NCBI GenBank assembly: GCA_016647705.1
Contig: CM028339.1
Coordinates: 20,076,803-20,140,802, forward strand
Direction: 5' to 3'
Length of the DNA: 64,000 nucleotides
Source of the DNA: Eucommia ulmoides
Taxonomy: Eukaryota; Streptophyta; Magnoliopsida; Garryales; Eucommiaceae
Below, piece by piece: positions 1 through 11,844 of this stretch (position 1 is the stretch's first letter; every line of letters begins with the position of its first letter). A program made the translations under genes and the position numbers. The notes under the pieces are model-generated. The model saw only the letters and a list, made by a program, of their open reading frames with translations, was not told where the DNA came from and made no database searches.

Positions 1-611
1 GATTCAGGTCCTGCTCGGCAACGTCTCCAACAGCCGCATCAGGCTCATCGGTGTAGAAATTCAAATCTCCATTAATTCCGGTCGGAAGTAGATGTTGCAG
101 TTCGAATTGGAGATCAATAGTCCCATTCCAGATTGGATCGAAGGAGCAGTTCGAATTGGAGATCAATAGTCCCGTTCCAGATTGGATCGAAGGGGCAGTT
201 CGGATAGGCCAATGACATCGGCTTCAAGATCACCACTGGCTTCACAAATTTTTTTATTTTTTATTTTTTTTGCCGAGATGAATCTCAGCATGTTCGCGTT
301 TGACGGGCAACATTAATAATGTCGGCATCACACTCATCATCGTAGTTTGAGCTGAACCTATGAGCTTGCTTTTCACAATTCTTGAGTAAGGACTACAAGT
401 GTCAACTGTAAATTATCTTTTTAATATTTGATATAACAATTGCTATCGTGCTTGTAAAGTACCATATAAACCAAGTTGAAATCAGTATGTGTAGTCATCT
501 GTTTTGAGTGTGAGTTTAAACTTATCTGGGAAAAACTGCTAATACGATAATATAGTAGTAAAAATGAACTTGGGGGTAAAGAATGTAAATATACTTGTTA
601 ACCTCAAATTA

Positions 612-779
612 CCGGGGAGTTACCCTCATATCCGGGGAATGTGTAAATGTCTGCCGGGGAGTTAGCCTCATACCCAGAGAATGTGTAAATTACCGCCGAG
701 GAATTGGCCTCAGACCCGGGAAAATTGTAAACGTCTGCCTCGGAGTTACCCTCATACTCGGTGGATGTGTAAATGACTT
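612..779. repeat. Four-copy 42-bp tandem repeat
   Basis: Four contiguous degenerate copies begin at 612, 654, 696 and 738. Each has the shape CCGGGGAGTTA-CCTCATA-CCGGGGAATGTGTAAAT with a short variable tail. The spacing is exactly 42 bp, so one reading frame stays open across the array, but the encoded peptide matches no family I know. It lies in the leader of an LTR element. Confidence 0.8.
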
Positions 780-2126
780 ATTAAAACGTTGTCGATGATT
801 TATAAGTTTATTTTGAAAAATAAACTTTAAAGGATAAAACTGTAAATATACATATTATCTCGCGGACCTTAGAGTAATTACCTTTAGACCATATACGCTA
901 ATTAGTAAGTTTATTTTCAAAAATAAACTTTAGGGAGTAAACTGAAAATATAGATATTACCTCAGGGCCCTTAGTGTATTTTGCCCTAGGTTTTCTTTAT
1001 CTTTAGGCAACCAACTGATCAGCCGCCGCACTTGCCATAGATCACAGGGACTGTAATTGTATATATAATTATTACCAGGGGCCTTTGTGTAATTTGGCCC
1101 CCCAAGATTTTTCTTCTTACTTAGCCGCCACCAACTTGCAAGTTTCATAAGTCTCTCATTTTCTTAGATTTCCCAAACTCCGAATTGGATCTGCTCTGAC
1201 AGAGAGCGGGAGCTGCGATAGGCAACGCCGATGTACCGATTTGAACACTACCCGCGGTCCGGTTCACCCCCATCACCGATGGGCTCTTGGCCAACCACCC
1301 ACGCACCAGAGATGGGAGAATGGACATTGTGCTGACACTCAAGGAAATCGGAAAAAGAATTTCAACAAGTTGACGGTGACGAAGAATCGCCTGAGCTACG
1401 ATGGATCTCGGAGGCCGGTGACCCGACTCATCATGGATGGTGTGCTGAGCTTCACAGCAGTGATGGCCTCAGATCTGGAAAGCTGTTGTCCCGATCCGGG
1501 GTTTCGCCATTGAAAATCAACGTTCTGGTGGTGAACGTCTCGATAATCACCATCGTTCCTTCGTTGGCTGCTAGAGTGACAGTACTGAAATGGCATGGAG
1601 GCATATAACCTCACCGGAACGGGATGCAGCGCCAGTCAGGTTGCCATTAGCACCTTTCAAAACGCCTTCAGGACCCGAAGAAACATGTTCTCACTTGTTG
1701 TCACGTCGGAGTCTCTCTCCTGAACTGGTACTCCGCCCAAAACAGCTATTATGACAACGATTGGTGTGATTTTGTTGAACACCCACGTCGATCCGAGACC
1801 CACAATTTGCGGTCGATATCTTTTCGTCTTTTCTCGGATCATCCAGTGACCAATCGTCCTGAGTCAGTACCCAATCGGGTTGAAATGAAAAAGACTCAGT
1901 GGTGAAATGAAAGGTGATCTCGCTGCACAGATTTCCTGTCCACAACAATTTCGGTTTAGTTTTCCGGCATGCTCTTGTAGCCCTATACTCCATCGCTGCC
2001 AGTCTTTTGCTCGTGATTGAACATGACTTGCAATCGGACGAGCTGATTGATTGGTTTCTTAGATCTCCGAGGAATCGTTAAATATTTGAGAAATTGATGA
2101 AAATGTTGAGACTTTTTGCTCGATTT

Positions 2127-2142
2127 CCCACAGACGGCGCCA
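2127..2142 (-). other. Primer-binding site of the left-edge Gypsy element
   Basis: Read on the minus strand this is TGGCGCCGTCTGTGGG, the usual primer-binding sequence of many plant Gypsy elements. It lies 2 bp inside the LTR end (ACATCA) and fixes the minus-strand orientation of the element. Confidence 0.85.
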
Positions 2143-2144
2143 AA

Positions 2145-2697
2145 TGATGTCGCCAAAAAATCCTCGGCATATGTAACAGCTCTGTACGTACCAGAAATCT
2201 CGGTAACCTATACCTATTGCCCCTTCTGACTTGCAAAACTAATTAGTTCTAAGGGGACACCGGTGTGGTGTTGGCTAAAGAACATCCGGCGTGAGAATAA
2301 GTCAGTTCATTCAAGGGTATTAGGCAAAAGATTGCATTGTAATCATAACATGATACCTCTACCTTATTTATAGACTAAACAAATATTGACCGTTAGCTAT
2401 GTGTGACCTAGTCCTTAATGACTTGGTCTTCTCTCCATTAAGTTGCTATTTAATAGGGAGTTATAATCTTTTTGGCTTCCCATTATATGGTAATTTAATG
2501 GGGAGTTACACAATTAGTGGGGAGTTATACCCTTTTGGCTCCCACACTTTAAGTGTGAATTAGGTTCTTTGATCTTCTACTTGATGGATCCGTATATGGA
2601 CAACCGGTTTGGACCAATGTCTACGACTCTGCTCGTTTTGAGCTTTGGGCTTATTTTGATGGACTTCTCCCGAGTAGTGGGAATTTTTCACGTATCA
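2145..2697 (-). mobile_element. 5' LTR of a minus-strand Gypsy-type element
   Basis: On the minus strand the LTR begins TGATACGTGAAAAATTCCCA near 2697 and ends GGCGACATCA at 2145, directly before the PBS. A TATA box (TATAAATAA, minus strand, 2364-2372) lies within it, consistent with an LTR promoter. The sequence matches the solo LTR at 30789-31457 in the same internal order: a block with 'ACACCACACCGGTGTCC' preceded by 'CTTATTCTCACG'. The partner LTR is outside the window. Confidence 0.8.
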
Positions 2698-2895
2698 ATA
2701 CTTATGGATGATTTCGCCGACATAGAAATGTCACCCACAATTGCTGTCGATTCCTCAAAAATGGTCATTTTTTTGTTTCGCAAAAACGGTGATTGGCTAC
2801 AGGATGTTTTGAAGATGATAATGGAGGAAACCCGTGTTTCAAAATGAAATTAAAATGAACTTATGGAGGAAATTAGGGTAAATTTTAATTATATG
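2698..2895. other. Short non-coding spacer
   Basis: About 200 bp between the left-edge Gypsy LTR and the Copia 5' LTR. I see no gene or repeat boundary here. The 92-codon plus-strand frame crossing this point starts inside the LTR and is not a credible gene. Confidence 0.5.
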
Positions 2896-4985
2896 TGTTC
2901 AACTTAATGTTTTGATGAACAATTAGATATTGATATTTTATGCAATTAATGGTTTTATTGAGTAATTACAGATTACAAGTTTCATATGTTAAAATGAGAA
3001 AAAGAATGAGTCAAAAAGATTTATCGATGAAGAATTCATGGAGCTATCATTGAAGAATCAATGGAATTTAAGAAGGGTACAACTTGAAGAAAATTAAGAT
3101 TTTCAGAGCATTAAAGACATTAAAAACATTCTGGTGAAAATAGCCCATTACTTTTATACTTTTAATGTAACTCGAATTAGGATCATATACGATACTTTAA
3201 AATGAATAAACTTATACGTTACGGTAAGAAGTGATAAGTCTAAGGTCCTAAAATAGTTTGTATAAAGTGTTAAATCATAAAAATATCTTTGGTAAAGTGT
3301 TTAAGTGAAAAAAATAATTTTAACACATAAAATAAAGAGTTTTTTTGTCAATTCGGTCAACTAATGAAAGATATGGATCGACTAATGAAAAAATTGGCTT
3401 AAGGGAGTTAAAAGGGTGAACCTACTAACCAATTTGGTCAATTGACAAGTTAGGACAACCGTCTAACAAATCTAGTAGCCGAAACGAAGAAATAAGGGAA
3501 AACTCACTGGGCGAATCGGTCAATTGATGGGAAGGTCAGTCAAACGACTGTAGATAGCACAACGGTCAGAAAATTGACTATTGCAGGGGCGGTCTAGCGA
3601 TAGAGGGTCAGTCAACCAACTGGGTCCGATACTCAAATGTTGCTTGTTTCAGCTTTTTAATGCAAATCACATTGTTTTGAACGATTTTCAAAGAGGGTTT
3701 TAAGAGATTTGGATATTTTAATATTATACATCCTATCTATTTGGTCCATATATTAAATTATTGGTTGAATTCAATTGATAAAACTATTTTCTATCTTTAA
3801 GTATTTTGAATCTAAAAAGTTTTGGGAACCAAATTGAGTTTTTCTAAAAGTATTTTTAAAAGGAATATATCTACTTTGATAATATATAATATATGGGGTC
3901 TTAAGGAGACATTTTTATTCTTGTGATTCAAAAACTAGCCGCTATAGGTCTAGTTAAAATCTTATATATAGAAACCTGCATTTTTCAAATGAAACAATCA
4001 AGAACAATTAACCTTTATTATTAGAAGAGAGTAATTTACGATGAGAAATTTACTAGAGAGTATTATCGAAAGAGTTTTTGATCGAAGCGCGAAAAAAGTT
4101 TTGATCACCGGTCTTCGTTCTTTACTGAGCAATCATAACTATTTTTAAGAAATCCCAGTGAGATCTTTCCAAGTTAATTAAATTGTTTTCTTAGATTATT
4201 TGTTTGATTACTTGGATTAAGTATTTTAGAAAAATCATTTTCAAATCTAATATCCTGATAAATATTTCAAATTAGTTTTTATTTGTGAAATCTAATTATT
4301 TATTATTTATATTTTAAATTGATTAAAATCATATTTGTTCCTTACATAGATTCGATCACTTAGTTTTCAGGACATTAATTTAACATAATTGTTTTGTGGT
4401 AGAAGCTCCAGTAGGAAAAAACTTGTGAATTATTTGTATTTTCGAGTTTGAGCGGATAAGAAATATTTGGGACGGTATCTAGTCTGGGTAGTTAGGGCTT
4501 AATCTTTAACCTGAGAAAACTATTAGGGTTTGATCTTTTGCCTGTGAAAAAGATTAGGTTAATCTTTAGCCTGTGATTCTTCTTGTAATAGAATTAGGGT
4601 TAGAAAAGGCTTTTTCTAAACCTGTGAGAATGAGTATAATAGTGTGAGAATATAAAGGGTTGATTCTCAGCCTGCGAAAAGAATCAGGATTGTAAAGGTT
4701 TAGTTCCTACTTGGGAAATGAATCAAGGGCTAGTAGATTGTGAAATCATTGTGGAGCTCGGGGGACTAGATGTAAATAACAGTAACTTGCCGAACCAGGA
4801 TAAATTATTAGATGCTACATTATTATATTTCTGTTGTTTGGGTGTTCACTTAGTTAAACATATTTTCGTTGCTTAACAAAATAATAATCAATTTAGAAGA
4901 TTAATAACTTGCATTTGATTTAATTATTTAAATTTTTGTCACTACCTAATTTATCTCCCTTCCTGGGAAGATCTTTATGCCAACA
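2896..4985 (+). repeat. 5' LTR of the Copia element
   Basis: About 2.09 kb, starting TGTTCAAC and ending GCCAACA just before the PBS. It contains a TATA-like box (TTATATATA, 3962-3970), runs rich in 'GGTCAACTGAC'-like motifs near 3350-3620, and a block of 'TTAGCCTGTGA' repeats near 4490-4700. It aligns along its length with 8473-10212. Confidence 0.82.
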
Positions 4986-5005
4986 ATTAGTACCAGAACT
5001 AGATT
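4986..5005 (+). other. Primer-binding site of the Copia element
   Basis: Two bases after the LTR end is TAGTACCAGAACTAGA, a decayed form of the initiator-methionine tRNA primer site TGGTATCAGAGC used by most plant Copia elements. Confidence 0.65.
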
Positions 5006-5042
5006 AGCTAGATAGGCTTAAAATCCTAGTTAAAAAGATCAT

Positions 5043-6480
5043 ATGGCACACCACATGAATACACTACCTGAAGGACAATCTATGCATCATCCTCTTTTAT
5101 TTATATGTGATAATTACGTATTCGGGAAAGATCGAATGACTGCCTTCTTACAAGCCACTAACTATGAGGCTTGGTTGGTAATTGAAGATGGTTCTTATGT
5201 TCCTGAAAAGAATAGAGTGGTTAAAAAGAAAGAATAGTTGGATTTGACTGATAAAAAAAAAATCTATTAATTCTCAAGATATAAATCTTTTGTTTTGTTC
5301 TCTAGATGCAAATGAGTATAATAGGGTTTCAGGTTGTGAATAGGAGAAAGAAATATGGGATATAGTGCAGATCACACATGCAGGAACAAATCAAGTGAAG
5401 CGGTTTAATATCAATGCCTTGGTCCATCAATTTGAACTGTTTAGAATGGGTAATGCAGAATCAATTCCAAAGATGTACACTCGATTCACCAATCTCTACA
5501 ACAGTCCTGGAGCACATGGAAAGCTGTATTCTATACAAAACTAAGTACAGAAGATTTTGAGATCATTAACCAAAGTATGGGAACCAAAAGTAATAGCGAT
5601 CAAGGAAGCTAAAGATCTCACCAAATATATGCTCGATAAATTCATTGGTAATCTAATGACCTATGAGTTAGGTATTCTTGGATACGAGGATGGATCATGA
5701 AACAACAAAAGAAAATCTTTGGCAGTGAAAGCTCAAAAGAATGAAGTGACAGTGATGATATAAGTCTTGATATTGAACAAGAAAAAAATGTGGCGCTTCT
5801 CACCAACAATTTCAAAAAGATGACCTGACGAACATTTTGAGGAAAGAAAAATTTCAATATAATCATTATTGAATGATACAACTGTCATAAAACTGGTACT
5901 TCCAATCTGATTATCCCGAGCCGAAGAAGAATAAAGAAAAAAAAATAAAATAAAAGAAAAAGGGTAAGAAAATATCTATGAAAACCACTTGGAATAACTC
6001 AGAATCAAGTAGCACTTAAAAATCTAGTAGCGACGATTCATCCATACTTATGCTAATGGCCGCTGGAGATGAGGTAACCAAATATTCTAATTCTTGTCCT
6101 TTAAAGTTTGATGAATTATTTGATATCTATCAAGAACTATTATATGATTATAAAAATTGGCATTCACAGATAAATACTTTACAAAGTATAGTTAACATAC
6201 TTAACAAACAAGTGATTAAATTTGATTTTGAAAACAATGAATTGAAATCCAAAAATTTTGGATCTAAATTTTATTATTATCAAATTCACAAATGGTAAAA
6301 ATAATATGAAAATGCTTGGCGGAAGTTCAAGAGGAATATTTGATAAAGCTGGAATCAATTTTTAGAAAAAAACATTAAGTAAAAAAAATTTCATGAATTC
6401 TTTTCTGAAACTAAAAATTTTGTTAGTTGTTTTAAATGTAACGTTGTTGGACATAATGTAAAGAGATATTTTCAAATATT
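5043..6480 (+). pseudogene. gag: Copia gag remnant
   Basis: The frame starting at 5043 reads like the N-terminus of plant Copia Gag: a stretch with FGKDRMTAFLQATNYEAW and 'GSYVP' matches the usual position of the capsid start. After the first stop (5235) further Gag-like segments follow in other frames: a 'KRFNINALVHQFELFRMG' helix region near 5400-5460, and a segment near 5600-5670 resembling the usual 'DELIGSLMTYE' motif. Near 6420-6470 a zinc knuckle can be traced (CFKCNVVGHNVKRY), but its last cysteine position is Y, so it is broken. Multiple stops and frameshifts make it non-functional. Confidence 0.8.
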
Positions 6481-6601
6481 ATCTAAATGTAAAACAGATA
6501 TGGGTTGCTAAAAGAACAAAAATTATCCCAGCTAACAAGATCGGACCCACTTTAATTGGGTACCACTTAGGAACTATTTAAGGTGCTTCTGGCAGAATAT
6601 T

Positions 6602-6838
6602 ATGAAAACATTATTAAGCAAGGAAAAAATATTCCTGGGTAGTTTTTGTTCTCGACACATGACGGGCGACAACTCTAAATTTACGTCTTTAATACCTAAA
6701 GACAGAGGTCATGTGACTTTTGAAGACAATACTAAGGATAAGATTATCGGTATAGATAACATTAGTAATGGGTCTACTACTATTGATAATGTGTTATTAG
6801 TAGACAGTCTTAAACATAATTTGCTTAATATAAGTTAA
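6602..6838 (+). pseudogene. Copia protease / pre-integrase remnant
   Basis: This 78-codon frame contains CSRHMTGD and 'GHVTFEDNTKDKIIGI', followed by NVLLVDSLKHNLLNIS, the region at the protease and pre-integrase junction of SIRE-type Copia polyproteins. The catalytic DSG that normally sits before CSRHMTG is replaced by GSF, so the aspartic protease is dead. The integrase core that should follow is absent: the sequence jumps within about 100 bp to the reverse transcriptase. Confidence 0.8.
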
Positions 6839-6904
6839 TTATGTGATAATGTTATATTTTATAATAATAGTAATAATAATAGATGCAAGACGAATTACTT
6901 CAAT

Positions 6905-8160
6905 TTGAGAGAAATTAAGTTTGGTCTCTAGTTCCTAGACCTGAATTTTATCATGTTATTGGCACTAAATGGGTTTATCATAATAAAAATGATGAAACAG
7001 GTATGGTAATTAGAAACTAGCACAAGGTTATAATCCAGAAGAAAGAATTGATTATGACAAGACATATGTATATATGGTTAGATTAGAAGCTATTAGAATG
7101 CTCTTAGCATTTACATGTTTACGTAATTTTAAATTATTTCAAATAGATGTTAAGAGTGCCTTCTTAAATGGTTTTTTAGTTCAGGAAGTTTATGTGGAAC
7201 AACCATTTGGTTTTGGAAATGATAAATTACCTGATCATGCTTTTAAACTACGTATGGACTGAAACAAGCTCATCTACCTTGGTATGAGAGACTTAGTCAG
7301 TACTTAATTGAGAATGGTTTTCTACATCGTCTAAGTGATATAACTCTGTTTGTTAATCAAAATGAATCTGACATCTTATTGGCACAAATATATGTGGATG
7401 AAATTATTTTCGATTTTACTAATGAAGACTTTTGCCAAGAGTTTGCCAAGATTATGCATGAAGAATTTGAAATGAGTATGATAGGAGAAGTAACATTATT
7501 TTTCGGGTTACAAATCGAACAAACTAAAGAAGGAATTTTTATCAATTGAACCAAGTACACCAAAGAGTTATTGAAAAAAGTATGGCTTTCATGATACTAA
7601 AGAGTACTAAACTCCTATGGTAACAGCTACAAAAAAAAAAAAAAAAAAGATGATATAGGCAAAAATGTCAATGAAAATATGTATCGAGGTATGATCGGTA
7701 GTTTCTTGTATTTGACTATTAGTAAACCTGATATTATGTTTACTTTATGTTTATGTGCGAGATTTCAATCTTGCCCAAAAGAATCACATTTAACTACTAT
7801 GAAGCAAATATTTCGGTATTGAAAAGAGACTTGTGATCTAGGATTATGGTATCCTAAGAAGAGTGATTTTACATTGACTACTTACTTCGACGCTGATTTT
7901 GTTGGATGCAAAGTTGAGCGTAAAAGCACAAGTGGAGTTTGTTGTGCACAAATTCAATATACTAAACAACAATTACATGATTTTGGAGTTTGCATGGAGG
8001 AAGTACTACGTCATCATTTTATTTGTGATCACATTTAGAAGGGATATATTGCTATTGAATATGTTTAGACTTCTGACTAACTTCCAGATATTTTTACTAA
8101 ACCTCTAGCTAAAGATCAATTTATAAAAATTATTTGGGGTTTAGGTATGGTTAGGCATAA
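6905..8160 (+). pseudogene. pol: Copia reverse transcriptase / RNase H remnant
   Basis: Translated fragments in changing frames give the RVT_2 signature. 'VIGTKWVYHNKNDE' lies near 6960, then RLEAIRMLLAFTCLRNFKLF and FQIDVKSAFLNGFL (7074-7262), followed by 'YERLSQYLIENGF' and the catalytic-box equivalent YVDEIIF near 7390 (usually YVDD, so the second aspartate is lost). After a poly-A run at 7630-7648 come 'GSFLYLTISKPDIMF', 'DADFVGCKVERKSTSG' (RNase H) and 'DIFTKPLAKDQF' near 8090. Several stops and frameshifts are present. Within this frame, 7074-7262 is the longest uninterrupted piece. Confidence 0.9.
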
Positions 8161-8460
8161 TGATGTGTACCTAGAATAAATCTTTTGATCCTTCGTCCCC
8201 ACTTTTTGAGATGACAGAGGGGGAGAAGTTGTGTGATATTTTAGTATTTATTCTCCTAAACATTTCAAACATATAGGGGAAAAGTTATTTTAAAGGGAAT
8301 AAAGTAGTGTTATGCTTAAATTAAAAATATTTTTGAATAATATTTGTGTTTCTCTTTCTCATAACAGTGCTTAAACGAGTTGATAAAATTTATCCTCAGA
8401 TTTAGGAGGAGCGTGGTTACATTATTTTTGAGAAAACATCAAATTTATTGTCATCATAAA

Positions 8461-8472
8461 AAATTGGGAGAT
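8461..8472 (+). other. Polypurine tract of the Copia element
   Basis: AAATTGGGAGAT lies directly before the 3' LTR start (TGTTGAAC), where the plus-strand primer is expected. A second purine run (AGAGGGGGAGAAG) lies upstream near 8215. Confidence 0.65.
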
Positions 8473-10212
8473 TGTTGAACCTATTTTTTTTTTTTTTTCT
8501 GGATAATTAAACGTTTATGTTTGATGGAACTAATGGTCTTATTGAGTTAGTGCAGATTAAAAGTTTCACATGTTGACATGAGAAAAAAAAAATGAGATGA
8601 AGTGATCATTGAAGAATTAAAGGAATTCAAAAAGAGTGCAAGTTGAAGATAATGAAGATTTTCAGAGCATTGAAGACAATGAAGATATTTAGGTAAAAAT
8701 AACTCATTAATTTTATGCTATTAATACAATCTGAATTACAATCACGCGCGACACTTTAAAATGAATAAACTCATATGGGTCATGGTAAAAAATGATAAAT
8801 TTAAGGTCCTAAAATGATTTTTATAAATTGTTAAATCATAAAAATATTTTTGGTAAAGTGTTTAAGTGAAAAAATAGTTTTAACACATAAAATAAAAAGT
8901 TTTCTAGTCAATTCGATCAACCGATGAAATGGATCGGTCGACTAATGAAAACAATGGCTTAAGGGAGTTAAAAGGGTGAATCTACTAACCGATTCGGTCA
9001 ACCGACGAGTTAGGTCGGTCGACTAATGAATCCAGCAGTTGAAATGAAGAAACAAGGGAAAACTCACTAGACGAATCGGTCAACTGACTGGGAGGTCGGT
9101 TAACCGACCACAGACAGTGGAATGATAAAAAATTGATTGTTGCAGGGGCAGTCAACCAACAGGGGGTTAGTCAACTGACAGGGTCTGTCAGTCAAATGTT
9201 GATTGTTTCGATTTTTTATCTAAATCACATTGTTTTCAACAATTTTCAAAGAGGTTTTTAAAGGATTTGGATATTTACTATTATTTACTATTATATATCA
9301 TATATTTACTAATATATTTATCCATATGATAAATTATTCTTTGAATTGAATTGGTAAAATTACTTACTATATTTAAGTATTTTGAATTTAAAATATTTTG
9401 GGGACTAAATTGAGCTTTTCTAAAAATATTTTTAAAAAGAATATATCTATTTTGATAGTATATGATATATGGAGTCTTAAAGAGACATTTTTAGTCTTGT
9501 GATTCGAAAACTACCCGTTATAGGTCTAGGTGAAATTCTATATATGTAGTGACTTGTGTTTTTCAAATGAAACAATCAAGAACAATCAGCCTTCGCTATT
9601 ATAAGAGAGTAATTTACAGTGATAAATTTATAAGAGAGTATTATCGAATGAGTTCATGATCGAAGCATGAAAATGTTTTGATCACCGGTCTTCGTTCTTC
9701 ACTAAGCTATTTTAATTATTTTCAAGATATTCTGGTGACATATTTTCAATCTAATTAAAGTGTTTTGTTAGGTTATTTGTTTTATTGCTTGGATTAAGCG
9801 TTTTAGAAAAATCGTTTTCAAATCTAATATCTTGAAAGATCTTTTAAAACGATTTTTATTTGTGAAATCTAATTATTTATTAAGATGCTTTAAATTGATT
9901 GAAATCAAATTTCTTCCTTACATAGATTCTATCACATAGTTTTCGGGACATTAATTAAGCACTATTGTTTTGAGGTGGTTGAATCTCCTGTGGAAGAAGC
10001 ATATGATTTTTTTGTATTTACGAGCTTGAGTGGATTAGACATATTTGGAACGGTGTCTAATTAGGATAGTTAGGGTTTAATCTTTAGCCTGAGAAAAAAA
10101 TTAGAGTTTCATCTTTAACCCGTGAAAAAGATTAGGTTAATCTTTAGCCTTTTAAAATATTAGGTTTGGATTTTTTCTATTTAGATAAGGTTTTTCCTAA
10201 ACTTGTGAAAAT
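8473..10212 (+). repeat. 3' LTR of the Copia element, truncated
   Basis: Starts TGTTGAACC after the polypurine tract and follows the 5' LTR through the 'GGTCAACCGAC' rich part and the 'TTTAGCC' block. Homology stops near 10212, so roughly the last 350 bp of the LTR are missing and no flanking TSD can be found. Confidence 0.8.
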
Positions 10213-10752
10213 GATCAACTTTGGAGGGCCATGGGCCTATGAGGGGGATGTATGGGTCCTTTGGAAGTATAAAGAATATGTTCGGGCCTTGTAAGTTGGT
10301 GGTCGATCCTTGAGAAATGGGGAGACGAGGCTCTGCAAGACTCATCGTGGCATGTTTGGTCCTTAATAACTGGTCACCCTATGGTCGGACCTAGGAAAAT
10401 GAGGAGGCACAACTCTATTTGACTCATCGTAGCCTGGCTGATCCTCTTGAGTGTATAGCCGGTCTACTATAAATTTGGAGATGCAGCTCTACATGATTCA
10501 TCGTAGCGTAATTGGTCCTCGTTGAGCGGCAACCCTGTGAATAGACCTTTGGAAATGGGACGTGTTGTACGTGGAGTTCATCCAAGATAAGTCAATCTTG
10601 ATTCCTCGGTCTCATTACCTTTAGGCCGATCCTTGGAAAATACAGGATGATCCCCGCTGAGTTCCCGACATATTTAGATTGGTCCATTGTGAAATGACGC
10701 TAGGTGACAACTTGTGGTACGTACAGGTGGCCGTGAAAATTATCCCTCATCA
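10213..10752 (-). mobile_element. Fragment resembling a Gypsy LTR element
   Basis: Sequence composition changes abruptly at 10213. On the minus strand the right edge reads TGATGAGGGATAATTTTCAC from 10752, resembling the LTR starts of the Tat-like element at 54868/59994 and the family at 2145-2697. No LTR partner, PBS or coding motif is visible. Inside, about 10290-10560, degenerate units of about 85-90 bp recur, each with 'GACTCATCGT(A/G)GC' and 'GGTC-ATCCT'. Confidence 0.45.
10290..10560. repeat. Degenerate tandem repeat of about 85-90 bp, three copies
   Basis: Three imperfect units are marked by the recurring core GACTCATCGTGGC / GACTCATCGTAGC / GATTCATCGTAGC, each preceded by an 'AAATGGGGAGACG(A)GGCTCT'-like stretch. 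It lies within a probable retroelement fragment. Confidence 0.55.
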
Positions 10753-10820
10753 AGTATCAACAACAATTCAAATGTGAACAGTTTAACATAACTTCATATA
10801 GAATATAATATTATCATAAC

Positions 10821-11031
10821 TGTAATACTCCGAGAAAGTCATATTTTTGAAAAAAAAAATATTATTTTATATAAGTTTAATATTTTAGGGATTGTTTCGT
10901 AAATTTATAATATAAATAATATTTGATAAATATTAGGGGTTCAATATTAATTTTAAATTGACTTTTAAAAGTTTTGGGACTACTGTGGTATTTAAAATAT
11001 AATTTTAAGAGTTTTGGGATATAATTAATAT

Positions 11032-11068
<37 letters not shown>

Positions 11069-11143
11069 GGATAGAAAATGTAAACAATAATATATGTTAA
11101 AATGTATTGTCTTCGTATAATGAAGACAACACATTAATATGTA

Positions 11144-11185
<42 letters not shown>

Positions 11186-11194
11186 TGAGATGTG

Positions 11195-11244
<50 letters not shown>

Positions 11245-11826
11245 TCTATATGCATATGCTAATTAAATTGCATATGTTAATTAAAGTTACAGTGGATATT
11301 TGGAATGTTTCTTTGAGCGAGAAATATATTCCGGTTGGATTTCGACTCGGATTTCAAGTAGAATTTCTAACTCTTTTAATATATGTATTTAATCTCTCCA
11401 TATATTGTGTGATTTATGTAATTACTATTGTAATTGTTATTTTTCATGAGATATTATGATCACGTATTATGTGAAAATTATGTGAGAAACATGCATATCT
11501 GCTATTTGTGTGATTTGATTAGATACATGTATTAGATGAGTTAAAATTATGCTGAATGTTGGCTTACAACCCCACAATTTTAATTTCAGGGTCGATGAAA
11601 ATGGAGTTGTGCCAGAAATTTTAACTATATTTAAATTTCTATTTGTAATAATTGTATTTATTATTTACTATTAAAATTGACTCGATAATTCGATAATTAT
11701 AATTATCACCGTAGTTTGTAAAATTTCTCATATTTTTATAAAATAAAATATTGGTAATTTTGTTTTAGTATTAGCTCTCGAAAGGGAGAAACCGCGTGGC
11801 GGGTCCTAGGAAATTAAGTTGTTACA
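10821..11826. mobile_element. Solo LTR (Gypsy, Del/Tekay-like) with TSD ATAAC
   Basis: The unit starts TGTAATACTCCG and ends TTGTTACA, giving the inverted ends TGTAA/TTACA. It is flanked by an exact 5-bp duplication ATAAC at 10816-10820 and 11827-11831. There is no internal coding region, so this is a solo LTR, the usual product of LTR-LTR recombination. The start 'TGTAATA(C)CCGAG' and the length of about 1 kb suit the chromovirus Del/Tekay group, an inference from the ends only. It contains a poly-T run (11034-11063) and TA and TAA microsatellites. Confidence 0.85.
11148..11244. repeat. TA and TAA microsatellites
   Basis: (TA)n at about 11148-11182 is followed after a short gap by (TAA)n at about 11199-11244. 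Both lie inside the solo LTR. Confidence 0.95.
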
Positions 11827-11844
11827 ATAACTGTCAACAATTTA

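Larger units (their letters stand above)
1..2144 (-). mobile_element. Internal (leader) region of a Gypsy-type LTR element, running off the window
   Basis: This stretch lies 3' of the LTR and primer-binding site at 2127-2697 when read on the minus strand, so it is the 5' internal part of an LTR retrotransposon whose remainder is left of base 1. No gag-like ORF follows the PBS; the longest frames are about 60-100 codons and show no family motif. Near 1500-1830 some short plus-strand frames look protein-like but I cannot assign them, and they may be captured host sequence. The element is therefore probably non-autonomous. It also contains a 42-bp tandem repeat at 612-779. Confidence 0.55.
2896..10212 (+). 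mobile_element. Decayed SIRE/Maximus-like Copia retrotransposon
   Basis: Two long direct repeats (2896-4985 and 8473-10212) flank an internal region that codes, in order, gag, protease and reverse transcriptase plus RNase H remnants, which is Copia order. The LTRs start TGTT(C/G)AAC, typical of SIRE-type elements, and the protease-region remnant (CSRHMTGD) and the spacer after RNase H also resemble that lineage. The LTRs differ visibly by many substitutions and small indels, and all coding frames are interrupted, so the insertion is old. Most of the integrase is missing between about 6840 and 6900. The 3' LTR is cut short near 10212 where an unrelated fragment begins. Confidence 0.88.

Noticed and set aside
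595..798. 67-codon plus-strand frame
   Set aside because: Consists of the 42-bp tandem repeat; no protein family and antisense to the element.
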